64,000 nt of DNA from Oceanobacillus_B kapialis (GTDB lineage Bacteria > Bacillota > Bacilli > Bacillales > Amphibacillaceae): NCBI RefSeq assembly GCF_042685265.1, contig NZ_JBHUMX010000042.1. One strand, 5' to 3'. The notes beneath the pieces were generated by a model. The model was not told the origin of the DNA and made no database searches. It was given only the letters and a program-made list of their open reading frames with translations. Position 1 is the first letter of the stretch, and each line of letters opens with the position of its first letter. Of this stretch, positions 25,827 through 34,655 are shown piece after piece. A program made the position numbers and the translations under genes.

Positions 25827-26378
25827 TTATGGCCGTTTATGCCATGGCTCTAATGTCCCAACAATTGTTTCTTTGTCATTACCTCTAATTGCTTGAATAA
25901 CTCCGTCTGAAATTTCACCATGTGTTAACCATCTAGATCCCTGTGCTTCTATTTTAAACCCCAACCTAACTTCTTTAATCGTACAGTTTGGCAAGCTCTC
26001 TTCTTGCGTTTCCTTAATATCTGATAAACGACTACTACTGCCCTTTATTAAAAGTAAAGTCCATTGTTGGTGAGGCTGTAGCTGATTTAATGTATCCTTT
26101 ATTACAAACACCGCTTGAGGAGAAGTACGATGTATCCAGGCAACCACCATATGAATAGCTTTATGTTCTTTGTATGCATTTATCACATTTTCTCTTAATG
26201 CATCCATATCCGTGTAGTCTAGATTTTTTGTTTCAATTCTATAATTCTTTGCTAATCGCGCTAGTTTATGAGGATCTCTTCCAAAGGCTATTGTATGAGT
26301 TGCATGGTTAGCAACCCATCCAGTGGCTTCAGCTAGCATGCCTGTCCCACCAAAAACTAATACATTTCCTAATTGCAT
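25827..26378 (-). CDS. Short-chain dehydrogenase-like Rossmann protein
   Basis: The protein is 183 aa beginning 'LGNVLVFGGTGMLAEATGWV', a glycine-rich NAD(P)-binding turn (GGTGM), followed by 'HTIAFGRDPHKL' and 'IHMVVAWIHRTSP'. It is short and lacks an obvious Tyr-x3-Lys catalytic pair, so it may not be a classical dehydrogenase. It is separate from the tetR operon by 150 bp. Confidence 0.65.
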   Translation of the reverse strand: MQLGNVLVFGGTGMLAEATGWVANHATHTIAFGRDPHKLARLAKNYRIETKNLDYTDMDALRENVINAYKEHKAIHMVVAWIHRTSPQAVFVIKDTLNQLQPHQQWTLLLIKGSSSRLSDIKETQEESLPNCTIKEVRLGFKIEAQGSRWLTHGEISDGVIQAIRGNDKETIVGTLEPWHKRP

Positions 26379-26394
26379 TGTAACCTTAACTCCT

Positions 26395-26913
26395 TTATTT
26401 AATATTTATTTCAAGGTCTAACGCTTCTTTTAATTCTTGTGGGTTTTTGGTGCCAATAATTACAATTTCTTCATGCTTTAACTTTAAGACTATACCTTCA
26501 TTTCCACTTATATTATAAACTCTTTCTCCTTTAAAATTAACGCGAATTCCCCAACCACCAAACCGTTTTAACGAGCTATAATTTATGCTTTCATAATCTT
26601 GGATATTCGTGAAAGAGAATTGCTTATACTTTATGTGGAATGGGAAGAAACGTATATAAAGACCATCTTTGCGAACTTCGGTCACCAGTTTTATGATCCC
26701 AAAAGTTAAAGTTGGAAGCAATACTCCAAAGATAGTCCAGAAGAGGATTGTTATCGTATCAGGAGCAGGGTTATCACCGAAAGGTCGGTCTAAGATAATT
26801 TGCTGAATAAACCAATACCATATATAAATAGCACTCAATAGAATCACTACTCGTAACCAAAATTGATTTGGTCTTTGGACTTCTCTAAAAATAACTTCTC
26901 TTTTCTCACTCAT
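26395..26913 (-). CDS. Membrane protein, DUF6141-like
   Basis: The protein is 172 aa with two N-terminal helices (about 20-40 and 55-78), then a PH-like beta domain with 'RFGGWGIRVNFKGERVYNIS' and 'EIVIIGTKNPQELKEAL'. The GGWGIR and IGTKNPQEL motifs remind me of DUF6141, but the assignment is from memory. Start ATG 26913 has AAGGAAGGAAT upstream. Confidence 0.55.
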   Translation of the reverse strand: MSEKREVIFREVQRPNQFWLRVVILLSAIYIWYWFIQQIILDRPFGDNPAPDTITILFWTIFGVLLPTLTFGIIKLVTEVRKDGLYIRFFPFHIKYKQFSFTNIQDYESINYSSLKRFGGWGIRVNFKGERVYNISGNEGIVLKLKHEEIVIIGTKNPQELKEALDLEINIK

Positions 26914-26971
26914 TTATATTCCTTCCTTTTCTCTATCTGTTCCTGAAAAACGCTAGCTCTCAAGTCAACTT

Positions 26972-27532
26972 CTATAAATTAAATTTCTCCTTAATTAGGT
27001 TTGCAACTTTCTCTGCACTCAAATTGGTGTTGTTGATCTTCATATAGTTCGGGAAATTGATTTCGCCTTCTAAAGAATTCAATCTATGACTCTCTAGTGA
27101 TTGCTTCAACCTATTTTCAGACCATTCGATATCCCTTTTTGACGGTTTATGTTCCAGTCTATTAGAGCTTTTATTTCGTTGAAGTCTCTCGTCCAAATCA
27201 ACTTCTAGTTCTACATAGTACACAGTTGCTCCCTTAGACTCAAATAGCTGCGTTACTTTCTTTACATAATCCCAATCAGCTTGTAAATTAAACGCCCATA
27301 AGTAAGTGAAAATCATTCCGTATAAATTACTGTTTGCTACTTCTTCAAATATCTCTTGCCGGAATAAGTTTACTAATCTTTTCCCTTCTTTTGTGCCATA
27401 GTCAAAGAAATGATTGACCAATTCAATCGTCATATGATTATGAAACAATTTTAATTCTGTTATTCTTGCTAACTCCTGGCCAACTGTCATTTTACCAACT
27501 GCTTGCGGGCCAGTAATGAGAACAAAGTTCAT
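26972..27532 (-). CDS. P-loop AAA-family kinase-like protein
   Basis: The protein is 186 aa with a Walker A motif at the very start (LITGPQAVGKMTVGQ) and a lid-like 'RLQRNKSSNRLEHKPS' segment. It resembles small P-loop kinases of the shikimate/chloramphenicol-phosphotransferase type. AGGAGAGGG precedes ATG 27532. The substrate is unknown. Confidence 0.75.
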   Translation of the reverse strand: MNFVLITGPQAVGKMTVGQELARITELKLFHNHMTIELVNHFFDYGTKEGKRLVNLFRQEIFEEVANSNLYGMIFTYLWAFNLQADWDYVKKVTQLFESKGATVYYVELEVDLDERLQRNKSSNRLEHKPSKRDIEWSENRLKQSLESHRLNSLEGEINFPNYMKINNTNLSAEKVANLIKEKFNL

Positions 27533-27698
27533 AAGCCCTCTCCTTTACTACTTTATATGTTTACTAGTTTCGAGAAACATTAATCTAGATTACATTAACT
27601 TTCATACTTCCCTTCTGAAGCCAATCAAGTGATACTTTATGTTTTAATATTCTATATTTGAGGAAGAACCCCTTTAACTTTTGGTATATTCTTATTAA

Positions 27699-27733
27699 AA
27701 AACACCGACTCCAAAATTATGGAACCAGTGTTT
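27699..27733 (-). terminator. Terminator after the DUF2200 gene
   Basis: The arms aaacaccgactcc and ggaaccagtgttt form an imperfect stem. On the minus strand it is followed by tttttaataag, just beyond the DUF2200 stop. Confidence 0.6.
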
Positions 27734-27739
27734 CAACGA

Positions 27740-28090
27740 TCATTTACGCAAAATTTTCTCCATGGCTTTTCCCTTTGCTAATTCATCGATTAGTTTATCT
27801 AGATAGCGAATTTCCTGCATTGTTGGCTCTTCAATGTCTTCCACTCTGACACCACAGATGACTCCTTTAATCAAATCCCTTGAAGGGTTAAGCTGCGGGG
27901 ATTCCGCAAAGAAGATCTCAAAATCTGTTAGTTTTTCGATTTGAGCTTCCAATTGTTCCTGGCTATATCCGGTTAACCACCGGATGATTTCATCAACTTC
28001 GGCTTTTGTACGCCCTTTTTTCTCGGCCTTTGTAACATAATGAGGATAGACACTTGCAAAACTCATGGTATATATTTTATGTTTTGGCAT
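27740..28090 (-). CDS. DUF2200 family protein
   Basis: The protein is 116 aa beginning 'KHKIYTMSFASVYPHYVTKA', which is diagnostic of DUF2200. It continues 'EIIRWLTGYSQEQLEAQIEK' and 'LIKGVICGVRVEDIEEPTMQ'. It is a soluble protein, often described as a helix-turn-helix-like fold, with no known role. The 370 bases between it and the esterase gene hold no gene that I can see. Confidence 0.85.
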   Translation of the reverse strand: MPKHKIYTMSFASVYPHYVTKAEKKGRTKAEVDEIIRWLTGYSQEQLEAQIEKLTDFEIFFAESPQLNPSRDLIKGVICGVRVEDIEEPTMQEIRYLDKLIDELAKGKAMEKILRK

Positions 28091-28464
28091 AATTACACGT
28101 CCTCGTTATCTAATTTTCTTTAGTTTAACATGTAGGTTAAGGCTAAACGAGTGGCCGTTTTCTTTTGCGTAGAGTGAAATTTACAAGGTTGTAAGCTGCG
28201 TATAAAACACTTGCTTATTAAAAACTTTTAATAAAATGGGAAGGGTTTTTTAGCATCTGGATGAAAGACAATATATTATCATCACGCCAGACTATCAATT
28301 GGTTCTAGTAATGACGGGTATTGCACCTCCCTAAGAATTCAGGTAGATACTTAATTAAGTATTTTTCTATATTCCTTTCTTTGAATCGGCTACCCTGTTA
28401 AATGAAATAACACTTCTACAGCCTATTTCTTTTCTCTCAATTTAACCAATAATACCTTAGCTTT
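28091..28464. other. Intergenic stretch without recognised features
   Basis: Both strands are AT-rich with frequent stops. No start with a ribosome binding site, no tRNA and no strong hairpin was seen. Confidence 0.5.
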
Positions 28465-29367
28465 TTACCGACTATTTATAATATAAACCATTTCACCAGT
28501 TGCTTTCTTCGCCTCTGGTATTGGATATAGCGGAAAGACATGATTCATTTTGGGGTACTCAAAATAATTAATCCTCACGCCCTGGTCTTCTGCTTTTTGT
28601 TTAAATTTCCTTGCATCTGGCAGGAATATCTCGTGAGTTCCGACGAATAAAGTAATTTTCCCCAACCCTCTAACCTCTCCATTTAAAGGGCTAACTAGAT
28701 AATGGTTTGGATTTGTATCACCTGCATAGGCTTTTCCCATTGACTTCAGACCATAAATTCCTAACGTGGGATCAACAGCATCTAACGGCTGAATATCCGG
28801 GTTTTCCAGGCTAATATCAAGCCACGGGGAAAGCAAGATAATATGTTTTGGCTGCGGAATTCCCTTTTCCAGAAGCAACTGCGCGAGAGCTAATGCAAAT
28901 CCTCCCCCTGCCGAGTCGCCCATTAAAATGAGCTTGCTACTATCTGATTTAGCCAAGATTTCTTCATATAAAGGAAGCACCTTATCAAACGATTCCTGAT
29001 ATTGGTGGTTAGGTGCTTTTGGATAGACTGGTACATAAATGGTAGCGTGTGTTTGCCTAGCGATGATATTTAAGAATTTCCAATGGTATACTAGCGGCTG
29101 ATCTACATATCCGCCACCATGTAGATACAGGATTGTTTTATCGGGTTTCTCGTTTTCTTGATTAAACACATAATAATCCATCCCTGCCATTTCTAGCCGT
29201 TCTATTTTAAACTTGTTCTTCCATTTCTCAGGCAGGACGTATGGCTTGCCATTCTCAACCTGTCTTTCCTTCATATATTCAAGATATCGCACTTCGTCTG
29301 TAAGTGTCTTTTTTCCACCAGCTCTTCTAAGGATTTGTTCTACTGCCCAGCTTCTAATACTTCGCAT
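28465..29367 (-). CDS. Alpha/beta hydrolase, hormone-sensitive-lipase type
   Basis: I use ATG 29367 (MRSIRSWAVEQILRRAGG) because CCAAGGAGGG precedes it; the longer frame runs across the operator. The 300-aa protein has the oxyanion motif LHGGGYVDQ, nucleophile elbow LMGDSAGGGFA (Ser) and the acid/His near 'FVGTHEIFLPDARKF' and 'MNHVFPLYP'. It should hydrolyse small carboxylic esters. A 18-bp palindrome identical to that before the neighbouring tetR gene lies 30 bases upstream of the start, so it is almost certainly repressed by that regulator. Confidence 0.87.
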   Translation of the reverse strand: MRSIRSWAVEQILRRAGGKKTLTDEVRYLEYMKERQVENGKPYVLPEKWKNKFKIERLEMAGMDYYVFNQENEKPDKTILYLHGGGYVDQPLVYHWKFLNIIARQTHATIYVPVYPKAPNHQYQESFDKVLPLYEEILAKSDSSKLILMGDSAGGGFALALAQLLLEKGIPQPKHIILLSPWLDISLENPDIQPLDAVDPTLGIYGLKSMGKAYAGDTNPNHYLVSPLNGEVRGLGKITLFVGTHEIFLPDARKFKQKAEDQGVRINYFEYPKMNHVFPLYPIPEAKKATGEMVYIINSR

Positions 29368-29396
29368 ACTTTTCCCTCCTTGGAATTTCGTAAAAA

Positions 29397-29414
29397 GGAA
29401 TGAATATTCATTCC
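29397..29414. promoter_or_regulatory. TetR operator copy in front of the esterase gene
   Basis: GGAATGAATATTCATTCC is a perfect 18-bp palindrome, identical to the one at 30020-30037 before the tetR gene. It lies between the tetR stop and the esterase start. Confidence 0.85.
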
Positions 29415-29434
29415 GTGAAATTGTTATGATGCGA

Positions 29435-30001
29435 TCAAATGATTCTAATAGCATTCCAGGAACTATCTTCAAGCTCTTTTACCAACTCAGATGAATAGGT
29501 TAACTGCCCTGTCTCCAGTAAGTTAACCAACATCACAATTGGTGAATAGACAATCGAAATAAGTGCCTCTGATGGTAAAGAGCGAATTTCATGCTTTTCT
29601 TTTCCTGCCTCGATTACCCCTGTAATAAAATCCAGGAATTCACTAAACGTCTTTTTACTTTTTTCATTAAGGTAATGACCGTCTTCATGGGAATTTATGA
29701 AAACAAAAACCTCAACATTGTTTCTTGCAAAATCAAATAGTCTTGTATAAATATGTGTAAACTGTACGTGAGTAGTTGCCGTCTTGGGGAAGTCAGATAT
29801 TATTACTTCTGATAGTTGTTGTACGCTATTCGTATATAGTTCGTTAACCAGGAATTCCTTATTGGCAAAATAGCGGTATATTGTACCAGCGCCTACCATC
29901 GCTTTTTCAGCAATCATTGGCACTGTTGTTCCATCATAACCTCTTTCTGCAAACAAAGTTACTGCTGCATCAAGGATGTCTTTTTGTTTATTCTTGGACA
30001 T
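29435..30001 (-). CDS. TetR/AcrR family transcriptional regulator
   Basis: Start ATG 30001 (MSKNKQKDILDAAVTLFAER) follows TTGGAGGCG. The 188-aa protein has a classic TetR helix-turn-helix ('DGTTVPMIAEKAMVGAGTIY' then RYFANKEFL). It lies upstream of the esterase gene in the same direction. Two identical palindromes, one before each gene, make it a self-regulated repressor of the pair. The inducer is probably an ester or fatty compound, which is inference. Confidence 0.87.
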   Translation of the reverse strand: MSKNKQKDILDAAVTLFAERGYDGTTVPMIAEKAMVGAGTIYRYFANKEFLVNELYTNSVQQLSEVIISDFPKTATTHVQFTHIYTRLFDFARNNVEVFVFINSHEDGHYLNEKSKKTFSEFLDFITGVIEAGKEKHEIRSLPSEALISIVYSPIVMLVNLLETGQLTYSSELVKELEDSSWNAIRII

Positions 30002-30018
30002 TGTATCGCCTCCAATCG

Positions 30019-30038
30019 CGGAATGAATATTCATTCCG
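30019..30038. promoter_or_regulatory. TetR operator in front of its own gene
   Basis: CGGAATGAATATTCATTCCG is a perfect 20-bp palindrome 18 bases upstream of the tetR ATG; its inner 18 bp are identical to the copy at 29397-29414. Confidence 0.87.
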
Positions 30039-30198
30039 TTTACTATGATAATTTGATATCCCTTGTCTGTCAATAACTGTGGGCTCTTTCGTGACTGGAG
30101 AGTATAAGATTTCGCATACTTTTTACAATGAATAATAACCTCTTACAGATATTGCTGTAAAAGGCTATTTTCTGCGGCACTCTATTATAGATTATCCC

Positions 30199-30738
30199 TC
30201 AAGCCGTCTTCTTCCTAGGCCAGATAAAATAGGAAACCGTAATAATTAGATCAATACCTAATACAAGTGTCCATAATTTCAACACGTTCGTTAATGCTTC
30301 TGTTCGTGAAGGATCATCTATTAGAAAAGTGATTCCTACTAGAATACCAGCACCAATCAGATAAGAAAGGACATGTTTCCCCCACCCTTTTAAATAATGC
30401 ATAGAATAATCCAAGCCAGTTAGTTTGAGTGGCTTTTCACCTTCTTTGGTTACGTAGTAGCGAAATCTCTCGTCAGCCCAATTTATCATACTTTTACCAA
30501 ATACTATTGAAATACCTATATAAACTGCAGCAATGGCATGTGGTACAGTTGCTGTAGCTCCCCGATATAAGTCCAAACCAGTTATTATCAATAGAATTAA
30601 ATCAATGACAGGGGTTAAGGCTAAGAAAAGTAATCCTAGCTTATCCTTTTTTAAGACATATCTTGTGAATAAACCTAAGGCAATAACCACCCAAAATCCT
30701 ATTTCACAAGCAACTATCATCCAAGCAATAAAATTCAA
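30199..30738 (-). CDS. Four-helix membrane protein (YmcC-like)
   Basis: The protein is 179 aa with hydrophobic segments at about 6-26, 36-54, 70-84 and 122-170. The N-terminal 'VACEIGFWVVIALGLFTRYV' and 'INWADERFRYYVTKEG' remind me of B. subtilis YmcC, a membrane protein of unknown function. It follows the merR gene by 39 bp in the same direction and is probably its target. Confidence 0.65.
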   Translation of the reverse strand: MNFIAWMIVACEIGFWVVIALGLFTRYVLKKDKLGLLFLALTPVIDLILLIITGLDLYRGATATVPHAIAAVYIGISIVFGKSMINWADERFRYYVTKEGEKPLKLTGLDYSMHYLKGWGKHVLSYLIGAGILVGITFLIDDPSRTEALTNVLKLWTLVLGIDLIITVSYFIWPRKKTA

Positions 30739-30777
30739 ACAAACACCTCCTATTTGTCCAGTTGTTTATTCTTTGCC

Positions 30778-31536
30778 TTATCCGTTCAAAGTTTGCTGTT
30801 CTTTATTTAAATACATTTCATATGCTTCCTCTATGAACTCTAATGTCTCCGAGTCGATAGGATAAAACCCAGCACTCTCCGATTTTTGAGGTGATTTTCT
30901 AATCTCCCAAACTTTTTCTGCAAACTCCTCGTTATCCCCAAACATCTCTTTCTCTTTTTCGTGCATACGTTTTACGATTCTTTGTATTTCAAGGGATGCT
31001 GCTCCCTTTGGCATATGCTTTTTTAATTGTGCCATTAGAGCGATCCATTCAAGTGTGTCAGGATCAGCGCTGTTTAAATTGGGCAATTGATCCAGTAACG
31101 TCATTTCTTTTTCATCAAATGTCTGGCTTAGAAAAACTTCTCTTTTGTCCAAATTATTTTGATTTAGCTGGATGAGTTTCTGGATATTAGCTATATCAAT
31201 ATTCCCTTTAAACACCATCTCATTTAATAACCCATTTAATGTATGCTCAATTTCCTCTAGCCTCTTTTTCTCTTTTGAAATATAACCTAATTGTTTCTTC
31301 AAACCAACGAACCAATTATGGCCCTCCTCAGACAGCATTTCCTTTATTTCTTGCAGACTGAACCCCAACGTTTTTAAAAATTGTATTTCCTGTAGAGTCT
31401 TAATTTCCTTCTCTCCATATAACCTGTGACCACCCTCGGTTTTACCTGCAGGGGGAAGAAGGTCTATTTGATCATAATATCGCATGGTCCTAACCGTAAT
31501 CCCAGTTCGCTTTGTCACTTCTTGAATTGTAATCAA
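30778..31536 (-). CDS. MerR family transcriptional regulator
   Basis: The protein is 252 aa with an N-terminal winged helix ('ITVRTMRYYDQIDLLPPAGK', 'GGHRLYGEKEIKTLQEIQFL') and dimerisation coiled coil. The C-terminal part is a TipAS-like helical effector domain ('MFGDNEEFAEKVWEIRKSPQ' region). Upstream at about 31577-31595 lies gttacgtagcgtcac, an interrupted dyad that is a plausible MerR site. It likely controls itself and the membrane-protein gene downstream. Confidence 0.85.
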   Translation of the reverse strand: MITIQEVTKRTGITVRTMRYYDQIDLLPPAGKTEGGHRLYGEKEIKTLQEIQFLKTLGFSLQEIKEMLSEEGHNWFVGLKKQLGYISKEKKRLEEIEHTLNGLLNEMVFKGNIDIANIQKLIQLNQNNLDKREVFLSQTFDEKEMTLLDQLPNLNSADPDTLEWIALMAQLKKHMPKGAASLEIQRIVKRMHEKEKEMFGDNEEFAEKVWEIRKSPQKSESAGFYPIDSETLEFIEEAYEMYLNKEQQTLNG

Positions 31537-31682
31537 GTAATCACCCTCCGTTTATTGTCGCTATGTATATTATATATAGTTACGTAGCGTCACTTACAAG
31601 CTTTTTTTGGAATTTTTTTAAGTAACTAAAATTGGTGACTACCGGTTGTTTATCCTATGCGTTTTTCACAATATAAAAATGC

Positions 31683-31708
31683 CCCTTAAAATATTGAATT
31701 TTAAAGGG
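31683..31708 (-). terminator. Terminator after the 31779-32444 gene
   Basis: The arms cccttaaaat and attttaaaggg are followed on the minus strand by gcattttt. It lies about 70 bases after the stop of the membrane protein gene. Confidence 0.65.
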
Positions 31709-31778
31709 TTTTCTTTATATATGATATATGTTCCATTTGCTAACCCTTATTCAATGCAGCACTTACCAACATCTATTA

Positions 31779-32444
31779 TTAGCTATCCCAATAGCTTGTT
31801 TCCATATCAATTAACCAATGATTACGAAGCATAAGTGTTCGTTCTACGCCGGCTATCGCGCCTGCAACAAATATCCAAATGTTATTTTGCCATGAAAATA
31901 AGATTGGTGATTTGAATGTACCTATATTGTCAGCAACCCACGGAACCCTTGTAATCATTTCTATCAATTGAGGTAAACTTAAAGCTAGTGAAGTTAATAG
32001 GATTAGAATAGCAATTATTCCGATGAACCTGCTCAATCGGGGAAATTTCTTATGTAACCACATACGCAAACCTCTGATCGAGCGTTTATCTGGGTAGACT
32101 GAAAAAACCTCACCCTTATCCTCCGTATCATAATGAATACGGTTTATCCCGTAACCTCCACTATCTATTTCAATTACTCCATTTTCTATTGGAAAAGCTG
32201 CTGGAAGCTTGGAATAGGCAACATGTTTTCCCTCTCGGTATAAATCAGCCATAGGCTCCTCTGCAAAATATTTGCAGTTTACAGCATAATTGGTTTTCTC
32301 CTTTTGATTATTTGTTATTTCTATATGGAATAAGGAGCGCGTAAAGATATGCCAAAGTCGATATTCCTTTAATGTATGGCCATCTCCCGCTTTGACTTTT
32401 TTCATTTTCAAACGACGTCTTCTTTGACGAATAAAACGAATCAT
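31779..32444 (-). CDS. Membrane protein of unknown function
   Basis: From ATG 32444 the product is 221 aa. It has a basic N-terminus (MIRFIRQRRRRLKMKK), a beta-rich cytoplasmic part ('IDSGGYGINRIHYDTEDKGE') and two membrane helices near residues 140-165 and 185-205. AAAAGGAGTG is upstream at a slightly long distance. I do not recognise the family. Confidence 0.6.
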   Translation of the reverse strand: MIRFIRQRRRRLKMKKVKAGDGHTLKEYRLWHIFTRSLFHIEITNNQKEKTNYAVNCKYFAEEPMADLYREGKHVAYSKLPAAFPIENGVIEIDSGGYGINRIHYDTEDKGEVFSVYPDKRSIRGLRMWLHKKFPRLSRFIGIIAILILLTSLALSLPQLIEMITRVPWVADNIGTFKSPILFSWQNNIWIFVAGAIAGVERTLMLRNHWLIDMETSYWDS

Positions 32445-32539
32445 TTTGGTGCACGTCACTCCTTTTTAAGCTTTTTATAGTTATACGTTTGTTAGTTATT
32501 TAGGTTTCATTTACTGGAATAAGGTTAAGGAAAAGAAAA

Positions 32540-32579
32540 AGAACCGAGAAAGCGTACCTTGTTGTACGTTCTCGGTTCT
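32540..32579 (-). terminator. Terminator after the truncated phosphotransferase
   Basis: The arms agaaccgagaa(a)gcgtac and gtacgttctcggttct form a long stem; the minus strand continues with tttttctttt. It survived although the gene in front lost its 5' end. Confidence 0.75.
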
Positions 32580-32613
32580 AAGACAGACAGTTATAAATTT
32601 GTTTGGAATGTAC

Positions 32614-33261
32614 TCATTTACCCCCTTGGTATTTAGCCGCCAAACGCCTTATTATATTGTTTAATCTAGCTTGATCTTCAATTATTTTATTAACCATTTT
32701 ACAAGTACGGCTATCAATTCCATTATGGACCAGTAAAGCAATCACACCTCTTGTTGACCATATGTTTAAATTCTCCGATAGCAAAATCCAATCAAATTGC
32801 GCAAAGTTTTCTATATAACCTTCCCTAAAATTTGTTAGAGATGTGGTTATCTTTTCTTCTGACTCTTCTATATTAATGAACGATGAAATTAATGCACTAA
32901 TATCAAAATGGTTATTTTCTCTTCTTACTTCGCCAAAATCAATGATGTATATATTTTTATCGTTAGTTATAATATTCCACGTTGCCAAATCACCATGTAT
33001 GAAGCAATTATTTTCATGCTGACAACCTATACTTTTCTCAACCATAACTTCTAATTGTCTGCGGAAATTCACTTGTGCAAAGTCACTATCGTATTTTAAA
33101 CTTTCCCACATACTTCCCAATGAAAAACGGTCAACCTGCTCTATTATTCCTTGTATTCTTTGTGTTTCAGAATGAAAAAGAGAAATTACCTTGCCCAAAT
33201 TATAGAAGTCAATGTGGGTTGCCTTCTTATAATTCGGAATGTACGTTTGTATATTATACAC
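32614..33261 (-). pseudogene. Aminoglycoside phosphotransferase-like gene, 5' truncated
   Basis: The C-lobe of an APH-fold kinase is present: 'NNCFIHGDLATWNIITNDKN' (Brenner motif HGDxxxxN) and YIIDFGEVRRENNHFD (Mg motif). The N-lobe with the ATP-binding lysine is missing; only about 60 residues precede the active site region. The break is near 33265-33280, where a similarly truncated histidine kinase begins on the other strand. Confidence 0.75.
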
Positions 33262-33280
33262 TTCACCACCTGCTTCGAAC

Positions 33281-33661
33281 CTAGCATTTCAGCTCATCTC
33301 ACCTGACAAACTCAATATAAAATGTGACGTGGGCACAATGGAGCGTGTGTTTGATAATATTATCCGAAATGCTGTCAGCTATAGTTTCCCTGATAGTACG
33401 ATCACGATTGAGATGAAAGAGGAGAATGAAGGCATTCACATTCGGTTTGAAAATCAGGGATTTACCATCCCTGAGGAAAAGCTGAACCGTATCTTTGAGC
33501 AATTTTACCGTTTAGATTCCTCAAGAGGCACCAATACACGTGGGGCTGGCTTAGGACTTGCGATTGCAAAAGAGATTGTGGAACTCCATCAAGGGACTAT
33601 TTCTGTTTCGAGTTCTGATGATAAAATTGAGTTTAATATTTATCTTCCAAAGACTTTGTAA
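33281..33661 (+). pseudogene. VanS-like sensor histidine kinase, C-terminal fragment
   Basis: Only the HATPase domain remains: N-box 'ERVFDNIIRNAVSYSFPD', G1 'RFENQGFTIPEEKLNRIF', F-box 'FEQFYRLDSS' and G2 'GAGLGLAIAKEIVELHQG'. The wording is closest to VanS/WalK-type kinases. Transmembrane and phospho-acceptor domains are absent, and no response regulator gene is nearby. It ends at a strong terminator. Confidence 0.78.
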
Positions 33662-33672
33662 GGAATTCCATG

Positions 33673-33714
33673 AAAAAGACACTTTCTAGCTTTATATCTA
33701 GAAAGTGTCTTTTT
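33673..33714. terminator. Bidirectional terminator
   Basis: A perfect 17-bp stem (aaaaagacactttctag / ctagaaagtgtcttttt) serves the kinase remnant on the plus strand and the RDD gene on the minus strand. Confidence 0.9.
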
Positions 33715-33728
33715 ATTTATTGATTAAC

Positions 33729-34118
33729 CTATAATTCTTTCACTACAGTATTTGAAAAACGATCGTGGGAAAGAGCTGCCCCGCCCTGACCTTCGAACTT
33801 CTCACGGTTCTTCAAGTAGTCAAAAAAGCTGACAGTGTCCCGGTAACCTATCCGCTTCATAATTTGGCCTGCTGTTAACTCAGGACCTTCCGTACTTTCG
33901 AGTTCTAACCCCATTTTTTTGTACCCAATTGTTTGGCCGGTGCGGCGCAACTGGCCATATTCCAGTGTCCACATTACGATGGTTGGTGTTAGTAAAACAT
34001 GCACCGCTTCGCTTTTCACTTTTTTCCGTAGAAAATACTCTACACCAGCTGTTACAGCGGTTGAGATTGCCAAATCAATCAAAAAAGCTTTCGTACGTTT
34101 TTTTGTAATAGGTTGCAC
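33729..34118 (-). CDS. RDD family membrane protein
   Basis: The protein is 129 aa. It starts 'TKKRTKAFLIDLAISTAVTA', with the R-x-x-A-F-x-I-D pattern of RDD proteins, and later 'RRTGQTIGYKKMGLELEST'. There are about two membrane segments. Members of the family include sodium/proton antiporters in halophiles, but most are uncharacterised. AAGGAGGGG precedes the start. Confidence 0.75.
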   Translation of the reverse strand: MQPITKKRTKAFLIDLAISTAVTAGVEYFLRKKVKSEAVHVLLTPTIVMWTLEYGQLRRTGQTIGYKKMGLELESTEGPELTAGQIMKRIGYRDTVSFFDYLKNREKFEGQGGAALSHDRFSNTVVKEL

Positions 34119-34229
34119 TAGAGAGCCCCTCCTTGTTTGCTGAGTATATATTACTAATTATTCTAACATATATCTTATCTGATTAATGTGTAGGTGGTTT
34201 GCGAAATGACACGTAATTCTATTAGCTTC

Positions 34230-34655
34230 TTAAAATATCCCTAGTTGTTCCATAAGGCTAATCCCATCAGAGGAGACCCAATATTCCTTAATCAATCCGT
34301 CATTCACATAAAACATATCCATACCATTGAAACTCACTTCTTCTCCAATTTCTGCCTTGGCGCCCTGCATTCCTCCTTTATAAGACCCTATGAACTTCCA
34401 ACGAGCTGATACGTATGATTTGTCTACAATCGGTCCTACTTCAACCAACATTTTTACATTATCAAAATATGCATGTCCGTCCTTAATAATCCCCTTCAAT
34501 GCTTCTGAGCCTTTTATTTTATCGGATGTTTTCCCGTCAGTCCTTGCCTGATGAACAGTGCAATCTGAAGCTGTTATTTCATCAAGTACAGAAACATCCT
34601 CATTCCAAGCTTTTACCCATAATTCATAAATCTGCTTTCCATCATATACCCTCAT
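34230..34655 (-). CDS. Ester cyclase / SnoaL-like protein
   Basis: The protein is 141 aa with the NTF2-like fold of the SnoaL polyketide-cyclase group: 'IYELWVKAWNEDVSVLDEI', 'VSARWKFIGSYKGG' and 'DMFYVNDGLIKEYWVSSDG'. Many such proteins outside polyketide clusters have unknown substrates. AAAGGAGGT precedes ATG 34655. Confidence 0.75.
   Translation of the reverse strand: MRVYDGKQIYELWVKAWNEDVSVLDEITASDCTVHQARTDGKTSDKIKGSEALKGIIKDGHAYFDNVKMLVEVGPIVDKSYVSARWKFIGSYKGGMQGAKAEIGEEVSFNGMDMFYVNDGLIKEYWVSSDGISLMEQLGIF

Noticed and set aside
33239..33284. First 14 codons of the histidine kinase frame (MYVCILYTSPPAS) as a true N-terminus
   Set aside because: They are antisense to the truncated phosphotransferase and unrelated to any kinase; they belong to the deletion junction.
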